From a virus, in the IMG/VR virus record IMGVR_UViG_3300046331_000266, positions 1 through 39,936 of that record: a stretch of DNA of 39,936 nucleotides; one strand, given 5' to 3'. The notes beneath the pieces are model-generated. The model was not told the DNA's origin. It made no database searches and was given only the letters and a program-made list of their open reading frames with translations. A program made the position numbers and the translations under genes. The stretch's first letter is position 1, and each line of letters begins with the position of its first letter. Positions 12,857 through 20,118 of the stretch are shown here, in pieces.

Positions 12857-13356
12857 TACACTTTGGGCTTAGCGTTGGTTAGTTTCTTGGCGAGGTTGGA
12901 ACTGACCTGATTGAAGTTCTCCTGCGCCTTATTGAAGACTTCTTGATTGGCCTTCAGCTCAGCGAAGACTGCGCGATTCTCCGGTGTGTCGAGGAAGATT
13001 CTGTCGCCTTCGATGGCCTCCTTCTTCTTGTCGTAGCTGCCCTGAGTCTTCTTCTTCGTGACCCAATACTCCACGCGTGTGCCCCAACGACGAGAGTGGA
13101 CAGCGAATCGAGTGGTCGCCTCGTAGAACCCTCCGTCGTCACGGTACGCCGACTTCCTGACGAGGACATCGACGGCACCAACCTTCTCTTCTGCGACCTC
13201 CGGCTTAAGCCAATCGCGCACGGCCTTCTCTGCTGCTTCCATGGTATCGTACTCACCATCGAGGTCCATGTGGTCGATAGAAAACTTGTTGGTCGTGAGG
13301 TCGAGGACAATCTTGACTTCCTTGTAGTACGCGTCGATGGTTTTTGTGTAGGCCAT
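12856..13356 (-). CDS. Hypothetical protein with C-terminal coiled coil
   Basis: 166 aa. The N-terminal 110 residues look like a compact alpha/beta domain (DAYYKEVKIVLDL, MEAAEKAVRDWL, RTEYW-like strands RVEYWVTKKK). Residues 125-160 are helical (FAELKANQEVFNKAQENFNQV). No family recognised. It lies in the run of small genes after the transglycosylase. Confidence 0.72.
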   Translation of the reverse strand: MAYTKTIDAYYKEVKIVLDLTTNKFSIDHMDLDGEYDTMEAAEKAVRDWLKPEVAEEKVGAVDVLVRKSAYRDDGGFYEATTRFAVHSRRWGTRVEYWVTKKKTQGSYDKKKEAIEGDRIFLDTPENRAVFAELKANQEVFNKAQENFNQVSSNLAKKLTNAKPKV

Positions 13357-13361
13357 AGTAA

Positions 13362-13553
13362 TTAAACTTTATTGTTAGACGACACACCATAGAGCGTGGT
13401 CGCAATCTGTTCGAGAAGGTCAACGTGCTGGTCGCAAAGGTCGTACGCTGAGACAGGCTTGAGGTCGTCGGTCACGCTGGACTTGACCGGACAAGAGAAG
13501 ACAGCGATGGTCGTCTTCGCTTGCTGGGTACACGTTCGTACTTGGCAGAACAT
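13362..13553 (-). CDS. Small Cys-containing hypothetical protein
   Basis: 63 aa from the ATG at 13553 (MFCQVRTC). Cys3, Cys8, Cys21 and Cys44 with a nearby His suggest a small metal-binding fold similar to a treble clef; the C-terminal half is a helix (YDLCDQHVDLLEQIATTLYG). The longer 13625 start would overlap the upstream gene by 71 bases and is rejected. The upstream stop is one base away. Confidence 0.65.
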   Translation of the reverse strand: MFCQVRTCTQQAKTTIAVFSCPVKSSVTDDLKPVSAYDLCDQHVDLLEQIATTLYGVSSNNKV

Positions 13554-13554
13554 A

Positions 13555-13887
13555 CTATAGTATGAAGTCATCGCCTTCATTAAGTTCTTCGTACCTAAGA
13601 CGGCAAGCCTTCCGAAAAGACGCAACCTTCTTGGCGACGTACAGTGGTACGCCGTGCTTGGTCATGGCCTCGATGGACAGGACGCGAGGGACATTGATGC
13701 CACCACCCTTGTCTTCGAGAGAAAAGCCAACCTTGGGAGGAAGGCCGAACGAGTGAAGGACCGGCAAGCCCATGAAGAAGAGTGCGTCGTGCGCCCACAT
13801 TCCATAGAACCCGCCACGCCCGATGTTGTGGATGACCTTGCCACCGTGCTTGCCCTCTTCGAATAGAAGCTTATCGTAAATTTTCAT
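13555..13887 (-). CDS. Hypothetical protein
   Basis: 110 aa with a Gly/aromatic-rich N-terminal half (HNIGRGGFYGMWAHDALFFMG) and a helical C-terminal half (RKACRLRYEELNEG). No family recognised. It is spaced normally in the minus-strand run. Confidence 0.7.
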   Translation of the reverse strand: MKIYDKLLFEEGKHGGKVIHNIGRGGFYGMWAHDALFFMGLPVLHSFGLPPKVGFSLEDKGGGINVPRVLSIEAMTKHGVPLYVAKKVASFRKACRLRYEELNEGDDFIL

Positions 13888-13897
13888 AGGGTTAGTG

Positions 13898-14263
13898 TTA
13901 ACCGTACATTATCTCACCGAACACGGCGCACTGAACGAGCGCGTCGCTGGTGTAGTTGTCGTAGTTGCCGGACACGACATCGTTGAAGTGATGCGGATAC
14001 TTCTTGGCGAGCGCCTTCATGCCACGAAGGACGTGGACCTTGGTGATGGTGTGCTTCTTGTTCGCTTCGTTATCGGTGATAGTCCACGACCCTGAGTTCA
14101 AGAGACACGCGCTATCATAGCCCTTATCCCACGACTGACGACGAGCGGTGATGGTGGACCAATAGTTGCAGGCACCACACTCGAACGCGTCGGCGAGTAC
14201 GTCGCTCACGTTCTTCTGCGGAACGGCGACCTCGAACTTGAAGTCAGGCTTCTTGTTGGCCAT
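13898..14263 (-). CDS. Conserved-type phage protein ending in DALVQCAVFGEIMYG
   Basis: 121 aa. The layout, with FECGACNYWS near residue 30, a central HTITKVHVLRGMKAL helix and the C-terminal DALVQCAVFGEIMYG, is one I recognise from many phage hypothetical proteins with a conserved ...D..VQ.A.FGE..YG ending. The function of that group is not known. The ATG follows AAATAAACGT, a spacer shared with the next gene upstream. Confidence 0.78.
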   Translation of the reverse strand: MANKKPDFKFEVAVPQKNVSDVLADAFECGACNYWSTITARRQSWDKGYDSACLLNSGSWTITDNEANKKHTITKVHVLRGMKALAKKYPHHFNDVVSGNYDNYTSDALVQCAVFGEIMYG

Positions 14264-14267
14264 ACGT

Positions 14268-14435
14268 TTATTTGCTGGGTTGAGCGGTAATAATCATGTC
14301 GAACTTCGGACACTTGACGACACCGCACACACGGTGCGTCGTACCGAAACGTTTAATCCATCGAGCGCGATTGAATCCGCACTCGCAGACCGACGACGTG
14401 TGCGCCCCGTGGTCGGGGAAGTTGCGTTTCTTCAT
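14268..14435 (-). CDS. Small zinc-finger-like protein (55 aa)
   Basis: 55 aa from the ATG at 14435. Cys17-x-Cys19 and Cys37, Cys42 with His9, His12 and His35 nearby suggest a metal site; the protein is basic (RWIKRF). It fills the space between two accepted genes exactly, 4 bases from one ATG and 6 from the other stop. The sequence AAATAAACGTA before its ATG is also found before the next gene. Confidence 0.65.
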   Translation of the reverse strand: MKKRNFPDHGAHTSSVCECGFNRARWIKRFGTTHRVCGVVKCPKFDMIITAQPSK

Positions 14436-14441
14436 GTACGT

Positions 14442-14660
14442 TTATTTAGAGAGCATGGACTTAGCGCGTTCGAGTCCGGCGACGTAGCCGTGCGCCCAGA
14501 TGAGGTTTTCCTCCCGTGTCTGAGGCTCGACGTCCATGAAATCGAAACCGTCTTCAGTGATGAGGTCTACGCGTCCGTCTTCACGGCACCACTGTATCTC
14601 GTCGCACTTGGTGCTTTGAATCTCCTTGTCGATGGACTCGATGAGTGGTTGGTTGTTCAT
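14442..14660 (-). CDS. Small hypothetical protein (72 aa)
   Basis: 72 aa from the ATG at 14660 (MNNQPLIES), acidic, with CDEIQWC and a helical C-terminus (NLIWAHGYVAGLERAKSML). An ATG at 14681 is possible but lies inside the upstream gene. Function unknown. Confidence 0.68.
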   Translation of the reverse strand: MNNQPLIESIDKEIQSTKCDEIQWCREDGRVDLITEDGFDFMDVEPQTREENLIWAHGYVAGLERAKSMLSK

Positions 14661-14670
14661 ATGAATAAAC

Positions 14671-15420
14671 TTACAGACCACTCGCCTTAAAACGAGAGGC
14701 CGTCGCCTTTACGTTGTCGGTGTACCGTGCGGTGTTCAGCGAGCCGTCCTTGTTGAACGTGATTCCGTTGTGCGAGGTAATCCCATACGTCCGGCGACCT
14801 TCGCCGTATCCGTTGTTCATCAAGCGTTCGATGGTCCAGTTAACTGCGAACACATAGTCGCGTGCTTGTTCGACGGAAACGTGAGGGTGCTTGGTCCTAT
14901 AAATTTGGAAGCAACCATGGCTCATGCCTCCGTCGCCAATAGCGTCGCAACGGAAACCGCTTTCGTGCTTGGCGATAGCAAGGAGGTCGGTGTAACACAT
15001 CGACATGAATTCACCACGCGAGGACGACGAGCCGTGCTTCTCGTACGCATGAGCGCAAGCGACCTCGGTCGCGTCTTTCTGTTCTTGCGTCGGCATACCA
15101 GACGAAACGAGCCGGACTTTCTGTTTAGGTTCGACGTACTTCGGCGGTGATACGACCGTGATGACAGCCGTATCCGGTTTAGGTTCGGTCGGTACATAGT
15201 ACGCGTTGACCGCCGGAATGACTGAGCCGATGATACGCTGAGTGATTGACTCGGCCTCTGGCAAGGTCGGCTTGTTCGCACGGGGAAGAGTAACTGTCCC
15301 CATGAAGAAGAACCCAGACAAAGCAAAGAGACTGATACCGATGAGGCCAGTCTCTAAGACGAGTCGCTTCTTCAGTTGTTCGCGCTTACGACGATGATAA
15401 GGGTGAAGTTTCGAGCGCAT
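14671..15420 (-). CDS. Membrane-anchored lytic transglycosylase-like protein
   Basis: 249 aa from the ATG at 15420. A basic N-terminus (HRRKREQLKKR) precedes one membrane segment (residues about 24-45, GLIGISLFALSGFFFMG), so the rest should be periplasmic. After a Pro-rich linker, residues about 150-245 resemble the SLT/lysozyme-like fold: Glu in LLAIAKHESGF (candidate catalytic acid), then MSHGCFQIY, matching the usual ESxF...S.G.FQI order. Such enzymes cleave the glycan backbone of peptidoglycan. It lies among the first minus-strand genes, far from the virion and lysis genes, so its timing is unusual. The 15468 start would overlap the upstream gene. Confidence 0.78.
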   Translation of the reverse strand: MRSKLHPYHRRKREQLKKRLVLETGLIGISLFALSGFFFMGTVTLPRANKPTLPEAESITQRIIGSVIPAVNAYYVPTEPKPDTAVITVVSPPKYVEPKQKVRLVSSGMPTQEQKDATEVACAHAYEKHGSSSSRGEFMSMCYTDLLAIAKHESGFRCDAIGDGGMSHGCFQIYRTKHPHVSVEQARDYVFAVNWTIERLMNNGYGEGRRTYGITSHNGITFNKDGSLNTARYTDNVKATASRFKASGL

Positions 15421-15424
15421 ACCG

Positions 15425-15562
15425 CTAGCGTGTAAGGCCAAGCAACAGCCTGATAGCGGTATGCTCACGGGCGAAGTCGGCGTACGGCTTGCCCTGATTG
15501 ATACGCGTATCGATGATGACGTTCAGACGGTCGAGCCGTGCGAGCAATTCCTTTTTGGTCAT
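15425..15562 (-). CDS. Small helical protein (45 aa)
   Basis: 45 aa from the ATG at 15562: KKELLARLDRLNVIIDTRI, then a short loop and FAREHTAIRLLLGL. It reads as a compact helical hairpin with no recognised family. It ends 4 bases before the transglycosylase ATG, so the two are probably translated together. Confidence 0.62.
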   Translation of the reverse strand: MTKKELLARLDRLNVIIDTRINQGKPYADFAREHTAIRLLLGLTR

Positions 15563-15592
15563 ATGTTTGTTTGTGTTTTTTATCTGACACTT

Positions 15593-15610
15593 GCGAACTG
15601 AAAAGTTCGC
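15593..15610. other. Hairpin between genes (7-bp stem)
   Basis: GCGAACT-GAAA-AGTTCGC on the plus strand, a perfect 7-bp stem with a 4-base loop. On the minus strand it follows the stop at 15611 directly, without a T tract, so a transcript-end or processing signal is likely but unproven. Confidence 0.45.
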
Positions 15611-15988
15611 TTACGCCACCTCTTTACCGTCGCGGTCGATGAGGTGAAACGGAGCCATGACGAATGAGAGGCCGACGCACTGCTGATTACAGAGCAGGGC
15701 AATGTTAGAGGCAAGTTCTTGACACTTGTCCGCGAACTCGCGAATGGTGTCAGTCGGTCCAGCATAAACCTCGACGACCACTGATTCCTCGGGGTTGCCC
15801 TTCCAATAGCCCTTCGCGTCTAGCATAGTGAACCCATCGAAAACGTGCGACACCGCCGAAACGACCGCCGTACGGTCCACTAGTCCAGTGTCATTGTTCG
15901 CGCCGACGTTGAAACGTGCGAGCATAGCGGAGTTATTGTGAATAATGGCGACGTTTAAAACGTCCACCAAAGCCCGCCCATGATTCAC
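15611..15988 (-). CDS. Hypothetical protein, first gene of the minus-strand arm
   Basis: 125 aa if it starts at the GTG at 15988, 104 aa from the ATG at 15925 (MLARFNVG). The body has beta-strand-like segments (YWKGNPEESVVVEVYAGP) and a helix with QELASNIALLCNQQCVGLSFVM. No family recognised. The promoter at 16022-16050 would start transcription near 16015 and makes this the first gene of the arm. Both starts are plausible; neither has a Shine-Dalgarno sequence. Confidence 0.65.
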   Translation of the reverse strand: MNHGRALVDVLNVAIIHNNSAMLARFNVGANNDTGLVDRTAVVSAVSHVFDGFTMLDAKGYWKGNPEESVVVEVYAGPTDTIREFADKCQELASNIALLCNQQCVGLSFVMAPFHLIDRDGKEVA

Positions 15989-16021
15989 TCATGACCGGAC
16001 TTTGAAGGGCGAGGGCATAGG

Positions 16022-16050
16022 CTTATACAGCCGTCCACTCTTGCCGTCAA
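16022..16050 (-). promoter_or_regulatory. Promoter for the first minus-strand gene
   Basis: On the minus strand TTGACG (16045-16050), 17 bases, TATAAG (16022-16027). The expected start near 16015 lies 27 bases before the GTG at 15988. Confidence 0.7.
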
Positions 16051-16474
16051 TCGTTCAGCGGGGCGTGGCTACGCCGTTACCGCCATGATACAGTGAAAGG
16101 TGATTGACGCTAGGGCCATGCGTTGCATACTGCGACAAGGGTGTCATCGGTTCCCGCACAATGACGGGCCGTTCTAACTTTCCTCGCCGATTCCACAAAG
16201 GTGTCTTATCCGTAAACGATTGCACTTGCCGTCTTCCGTTGCTTAACGAGGCTAACGGTACGGGCTTGGCAGTAGGACTTTGGATATAGTCCAGTTAGAC
16301 AACGAAGGTTGTCAGTTCGTCTTCGACCCCGCCAATGGGGTCGTCGGTGGAAGCGTGTATGCGGTGCATGACGTGTTTTCAATCACGCTATTCACGTTGT
16401 CAAGGTATCCTCGTCAGTCGTTGCGCGTCACGATAGTGTATGTGCCGTTCTGGTCAATCCCTAGCGACTCCGTA

Positions 16475-16503
16475 ACTGTACCATGTCTCTCGGTCGTTGT
16501 CAA
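16475..16503 (-). promoter_or_regulatory. Minus-strand promoter in the hub (repeat copy 2)
   Basis: TTGACA (16498-16503), 17 bases, TACAGT (16475-16480), with an extended TGG before the -10 box. Its whole sequence closely resembles the promoter at 16733-16761. A GCGTAC hairpin lies just upstream. No start codon follows closely. Confidence 0.7.
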
Positions 16504-16732
16504 GGCCTGCGCGTACTGCGTACGCTTGGCGACCCCCTCCCCGCCGTCATAATGATGAACACTCGCGCCCGATAAGATATGTATACCTTCTTGGGCCATG
16601 CCTCGCGTTGTCCCTCGAAAGGGGTCGCGTTGGGCAAGCGTTCGATATGCGGTTGGGGAAGGAGCGTGTGCGATGTGGGAAGTGGAGTAGCAGGCACGCC
16701 TTGGCGTTCCCGTTCCGTACTTCCCTGCGGTC

Positions 16733-16761
16733 AGTGTAACATGCCCGTCAGTGGTTGTCAA
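16733..16761 (-). promoter_or_regulatory. Minus-strand promoter in the hub (repeat copy 1)
   Basis: TTGACA (16756-16761), 17 bases, TACACT (16733-16738), with an extended TGT before the -10 box. About 25 of 32 bases match the copy at 16475-16503, including parts of the spacer, so the two are duplicates of one element. Confidence 0.7.
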
Positions 16762-16919
16762 GGGCTTGTCGAGGGTTGTAATCAACAGTGGTTTAAGGGG
16801 AAGGAATGTTCCCGCTTGTTGCAACTTAGTGGCGTTTAGGGTGCTGGAAGATACTCTACCCTTTCACCTCCAATCTAATTCCAAGTCCCGCACTAGGATT
16901 TAAACTTCACACGTCAAGT

Positions 16920-17605
16920 ATTAATTCTTTCGTTGTTGTTTTTTATCTTGTTGTTTTCTTGCAGGTGTCGCATGACTCCCCCTCCCCTCCTTAGTGTATG
17001 TCGTACACGAACTCCCCGCTCTTTCTTGATAACTGTCTGACACTTTTGGGAAGTGGGATTGGGGTGGTGGGTGTTTCCTTTTTAGGATTGGGGGAGAGGG
17101 GAGGGTACGTCCATGGACCGGGACAATAATCACCAACGATTCTCTTGTGGATAACCTCTCATACTTGTCCACACCCTGCCGGGGGCAAGAGGCACTACAG
17201 GTACGACGACTCTCCCAACGCACACAAGGTACGTTAGAGTAAAACCCCTCAGCAGAATGATTGGCGAAGACTTTGTGGTACGAGAACGCACATTTAAGTG
17301 CGCTGCCGGTTGGCTGTCGGACTGACAGTATACGGACTCAAGAGGTCGAGTTCTACAGGAATCCTTGAGATTCACTGAATGTTCTCGTGGGCCGGTCACT
17401 ATGTACCCACTCTTGCTCTCCCCGCTTTTCAGCGTTCGTGACGGTGACAGAGGCAGTCAGCCTTCTGCTCATCGGTAAGTCTCTTGCTTCGCCCTTGAGC
17501 TGCCCCGTTTCATAAGGTACAGCCGTCTGTGCTTCCTGCTGGATTGAGTACGTCATCGACAGGAAGCCCCGTATTCAGTGGACTATGCACGAACTTATCC
17601 ACTGA
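16920..17605. other. Candidate replication origin (DnaA boxes, T-rich tract, G4 motif)
   Basis: A T-rich tract (16926-16962) stands out in a GC-rich region. TGTGGATAA (17146-17154) and TTGTCCACA (17165-17173) are inverted DnaA boxes, one perfect and one with a single mismatch, 10 bases apart; TTATCCACT (17595-17603) is a third. GGGAAGTGGGATTGGGG followed by TGGTGGG (17048-17071) fits the four-run G-quadruplex rule and a second G-rich run follows. GTCCATGGAC is a palindrome near 17110. The site lies between the two divergent arms. Confidence 0.5.
17353..17556 (-). CDS. Possible small protein in the hub (67 aa, doubtful)
   Basis: 67 aa from the ATG at 17556, with reasonable amino-acid composition (QQEAQTAVPYETGQLKGEAR, then SVTVTNAEKRGEQEW). 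It is the first ATG frame after the strong promoter at 17647-17675. The ATG lies in the loop of an 8-bp hairpin (GCTTCCTG at 17531-17538 with CAGGAAGC at 17560-17567). Arg codons AGA, AGG and CGG are commoner than in the main genes. It could equally be chance. Confidence 0.25.
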   Translation of the reverse strand: MTYSIQQEAQTAVPYETGQLKGEARDLPMSRRLTASVTVTNAEKRGEQEWVHSDRPTRTFSESQGFL

Positions 17606-17646
17606 CCGTTCTCTTCCGTTTGTGGGGCCGGACGCCCTTACAAGAC

Positions 17647-17675
17647 AGTATACACACTACCGGGAATCGTGTCAA
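17647..17675 (-). promoter_or_regulatory. Strong minus-strand promoter, divergent to the terminase promoter
   Basis: TTGACA (17670-17675), 17 bases, TATACT (17647-17652). It points into the gene-poor hub and away from the promoter at 17700-17729; the two -35 boxes are 24 bases apart. Confidence 0.82.
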
Positions 17676-17699
17676 GTACCCATCGCCAGTGTCAGGGAC

Positions 17700-17729
17700 T
17701 TGACAACATTCATTGCGTTGTGCTACTGT
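17700..17729 (+). promoter_or_regulatory. Plus-strand promoter of the virion genes, leaderless
   Basis: TTGACA (17700-17705), 18 bases, TACTGT (17724-17729) with an extended TGC. The -10 box ends 6 bases before ATG 17736, so the transcript should begin at the A of the start codon. Confidence 0.8.
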
Positions 17730-17735
17730 CGAACC

Positions 17736-18458
17736 ATGCCAAGAAAAGATGCATCCATGAAAAAGGGGTTCCCCGTAGCGCTGCTTGGATACCCGCCAGA
17801 CCGGACGCCGGAGACGTTCACCGGCCTCATTGAGACGCAGGCAAACCGCGCTCGGTTCGCTGAGTTCTACTTTGAAAACCGCGTGGACCCGGTTGTGAGG
17901 AAGAGCCGTAATATCTTTGACCTCATCATCAAGTATAACGATGAGGTCAAGCCGGACGTTCCTTTCTGGCCGAAGCCTTACTCATGCAGGCAGCTCAATA
18001 AACGACTCAAGGTGGAGTTCGCTGCTCGTCAGGACGCTCTCGAAGCTGAGGGGAAGACAGTCATCAGGGCGAACCCAATCTTCGGGAAGGAGTTGCCGAA
18101 GAAGAGCGCGGTCCCTATCGACCGGAGCCTTGAACAGAGAACAGAGTCTCTCGCCGACCGTCTCATTGACTCGGCTGAGAACGAGCTGTCCTACGCGAGC
18201 GACGACGACGACCCGGAGATTGGTTTGAAGAGGAAGGCCCACGCTCTCGGTGTCTTCGCCTACATCAGCAGGCACGTCCACAAGAAGCAAGACCTCGCAA
18301 TCAAGAAGAGTGCTGCCAAGGTCGGTGAGGCGTCGTTCCTCATGGACCTCCTTGGCCAAGCCGCCTCTGGAAAGCTGACGGGCGAACAGTTAATGCAACT
18401 CGAATCCGCACTCCAAAATGATTCCTCATCAGAGCAAATTGGAGAGAGCAATCTCTAG
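17736..18458 (+). CDS. Putative terminase small subunit
   Basis: 240 aa. The call rests mostly on position, directly before and overlapping the large terminase gene. Residues 1-60 are basic; a helical region (FYFENRVDPVVRKSRNIFDLIIKYNDEV) follows, then RLKVEFAARQDAL, a Ser/Asp-rich acidic segment (YASDDDDPEIG), and a C-terminal helical tail rich in Gln and Glu. The ATG at 17736 is chosen over the long upstream frame because the promoter places the transcript start on it. Small terminase subunits recognise phage DNA and start packaging. Confidence 0.72.
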   Translation: MPRKDASMKKGFPVALLGYPPDRTPETFTGLIETQANRARFAEFYFENRVDPVVRKSRNIFDLIIKYNDEVKPDVPFWPKPYSCRQLNKRLKVEFAARQDALEAEGKTVIRANPIFGKELPKKSAVPIDRSLEQRTESLADRLIDSAENELSYASDDDDPEIGLKRKAHALGVFAYISRHVHKKQDLAIKKSAAKVGEASFLMDLLGQAASGKLTGEQLMQLESALQNDSSSEQIGESNL

Positions 18459-20115
18459 CTTCTCAATGAGCGGCTTGACTCCCGATACCAAACGGGAGTT
18501 CATCCGTCTTTTGAAACTGAACGCTGACTGCCGAAACGACGTCGTTAAGTTCAGTGAGGAGATGCTCGGAATCAAACTCAATTCATTTCAGAAGCGTTAC
18601 CTAGAGCGAAGCTGCACTCCACGCAGCGAGTGGCCGCTCAAGTACGGCGTTGAGGGTTCTGATATCGGCGGGTTCATGTACGGCAAGAATGTCGTCGCTT
18701 GTTCAAACCAAGCAGGAAAGACGACCGCCATCGCCATCAAGCACCTCTGGTTCCTGTACTACAAACACGGCGTCGATGTCAACGGTGAGCTGTTCGACAA
18801 GGTTGCGTATATGTCACTCAACCTGAGTCCTCATAGCCGTCAGGTGAAGCAGGCGTACACCTACGTCAAGACCATCCTCAGCGAGAACTTCATCATCATC
18901 GAGGAAGAAAAGAAGCGCACGAACAAACTCTGCCCTCTTCTCAAGGACTTTCTCGTATCGGAGAACGCCACGCTCGGTGAACTCCGGTTCCGTAACGGCT
19001 CAGTCTTCTACACGGTCCCTACCGGCCACGACCAAGGTTCGTCTCTCGCAGGCGCACAGTTCGGGTTCATCTCGTACGACGAGTGTTCCGAGTCCGACCA
19101 CTTGGAACAGGAACTCCCGGCTCGCATCATGTCGCGCCTCGTCCGGTACGGAGTCGGAATCGACCTGCTCGGTACGCCTGCCGCTGGCTCGAAGTCGCAC
19201 CTGTTCTACATGCGTATCGTCAAGAAGGGTGCCGAGTGCCTCGAAGGTTGGTGGTCCGTCCGTTCGACCATCGACGAGAACACCTTTATTCCAAGGGCGC
19301 AGAGAGAGAGAGCGAAGGCTGAAATCATGGCGACCGACAAGAACAAGTACCGGCAGGTCTTCCTTGGTGAGTTCATCTCAAGCGGCGCGACGTTCTTCGA
19401 TGCCATGGAGATTGACCACATGTACACGCTTCATGGACCATCTCCTTGCCGAGAAGGTCGGAAGTACCTCATGGTCAGCGATTGGGGAATGGCCGACTCG
19501 GGCGACCCGTCGGTTCACTACATCCTTGACTACACCGACTGGATTACCAAAGGAAAGATTCAGCGCGTCGCTCACGAGACAATGACCGGCGGCTCCCCGC
19601 ACCTCCAACTCGCCGTCGCTCGCTCACTCTACGACAGCTACACCTACGACGACCCGGACACGCACAACAAGGTCCGTCCACTCTACGTCATGGACGCAGC
19701 GGCGATGGGAGGAGTCCTCATCAAGAAGATGCTCGCTGACATCTCGCCAAAGGCTCACGACATCCCGAAGGACGAGGCGCTCATGTTCCTCAGGCGTGCG
19801 ATGTCGGAGAACCGGAAGCCACGCGAGGTAGAGGTCGACGGCTCAATCATCGAAGAGAACCCGACGTACGGCGCACTCGAGCTGTACTACATCTCAGAGG
19901 AGTCGGAGCAGCTCGGCGTCTATCACGTCGATGACGACAAGCTGAAGCAGGACTACGTTATGACACTGATGATGGGTGTCGCGTACATCTACAAGAAGTT
20001 CCCGCGAGCAGTGGTCGGAGTCCAGTCGAAGGGAATTGATAGACTCGCATCATACGAACAACGCGGTCCCGGTCGCCTCCATAAGCAGCGAACCGAAGTC
20101 ACTAAGCTCTACTAG
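18418..20115 (+). CDS. terL: Terminase large subunit
   Basis: 565 aa. This is the DNA-packaging motor: an ATPase and nuclease that docks on the portal. Walker A is SNQAGKTT (96-103); Walker B is FGFISYDE (215-222, Asp221 and catalytic Glu222). The C-terminal nuclease domain shows Asp355 in MVSDWG and Asp426 in LYVMDAA, the acidic metal-binding residues of the RNase H-like fold. The length is normal. The start overlaps the small subunit by 41 bases; an ATG at 18466 (MSGLTPD) just after its stop is an alternative. Confidence 0.95.
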   Translation: MIPHQSKLERAISSFSMSGLTPDTKREFIRLLKLNADCRNDVVKFSEEMLGIKLNSFQKRYLERSCTPRSEWPLKYGVEGSDIGGFMYGKNVVACSNQAGKTTAIAIKHLWFLYYKHGVDVNGELFDKVAYMSLNLSPHSRQVKQAYTYVKTILSENFIIIEEEKKRTNKLCPLLKDFLVSENATLGELRFRNGSVFYTVPTGHDQGSSLAGAQFGFISYDECSESDHLEQELPARIMSRLVRYGVGIDLLGTPAAGSKSHLFYMRIVKKGAECLEGWWSVRSTIDENTFIPRAQRERAKAEIMATDKNKYRQVFLGEFISSGATFFDAMEIDHMYTLHGPSPCREGRKYLMVSDWGMADSGDPSVHYILDYTDWITKGKIQRVAHETMTGGSPHLQLAVARSLYDSYTYDDPDTHNKVRPLYVMDAAAMGGVLIKKMLADISPKAHDIPKDEALMFLRRAMSENRKPREVEVDGSIIEENPTYGALELYYISEESEQLGVYHVDDDKLKQDYVMTLMMGVAYIYKKFPRAVVGVQSKGIDRLASYEQRGPGRLHKQRTEVTKLY

Positions 20116-20118
20116 AGT

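Larger units (their letters stand above)
15989..17646 (-). other. 1.66-kb gene-poor hub with several minus-strand promoters
   Basis: No convincing gene in either strand. It holds four minus-strand sigma-70-like promoters including the one at its right border, many short inverted repeats (for example CGACCCC-N6-GGGGTCG at 16324-16343, GCGTAC-TGC-GTACGC near 16510, CGCG/CCCT/AGGG/CGCG near 16608-16630), DnaA boxes, a T-rich tract and G-rich runs. It may produce small RNAs and carry an origin. Confidence 0.6.

Noticed and set aside
13551-13565. TACTATAGTATG as a promoter before the 63-aa gene
   Set aside because: The sequence is a small palindrome at a stop/start junction with no -35 box at a suitable distance.
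16103-16130. Plus-strand promoter TTGACG-N16-CATACT
   Set aside because: No gene follows and the -10 match is modest; could be chance in a promoter-rich stretch.
16398-16403. Further TTGACA at the hub as a promoter
   Set aside because: No acceptable -10 box at 16-18 bases (GAAAAC at 17).
16414-16824. 136-aa frame on the minus strand in the hub
   Set aside because: It contains two promoter copies and hairpins, and its apparent internal similarity (LTTTDGHVT, LTTTERHGT) is explained by the duplicated promoter.
16827-16895. Possible tRNA-like stem TAGTG/CACTA
   Set aside because: Only 5 paired acceptor bases, no T-arm consensus and no 7-base anticodon loop.
16921-17223. 100-aa frame on the minus strand in the hub
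   Set aside because: Low-complexity ends come from the T-rich and G-rich tracts; no fold-like pattern.
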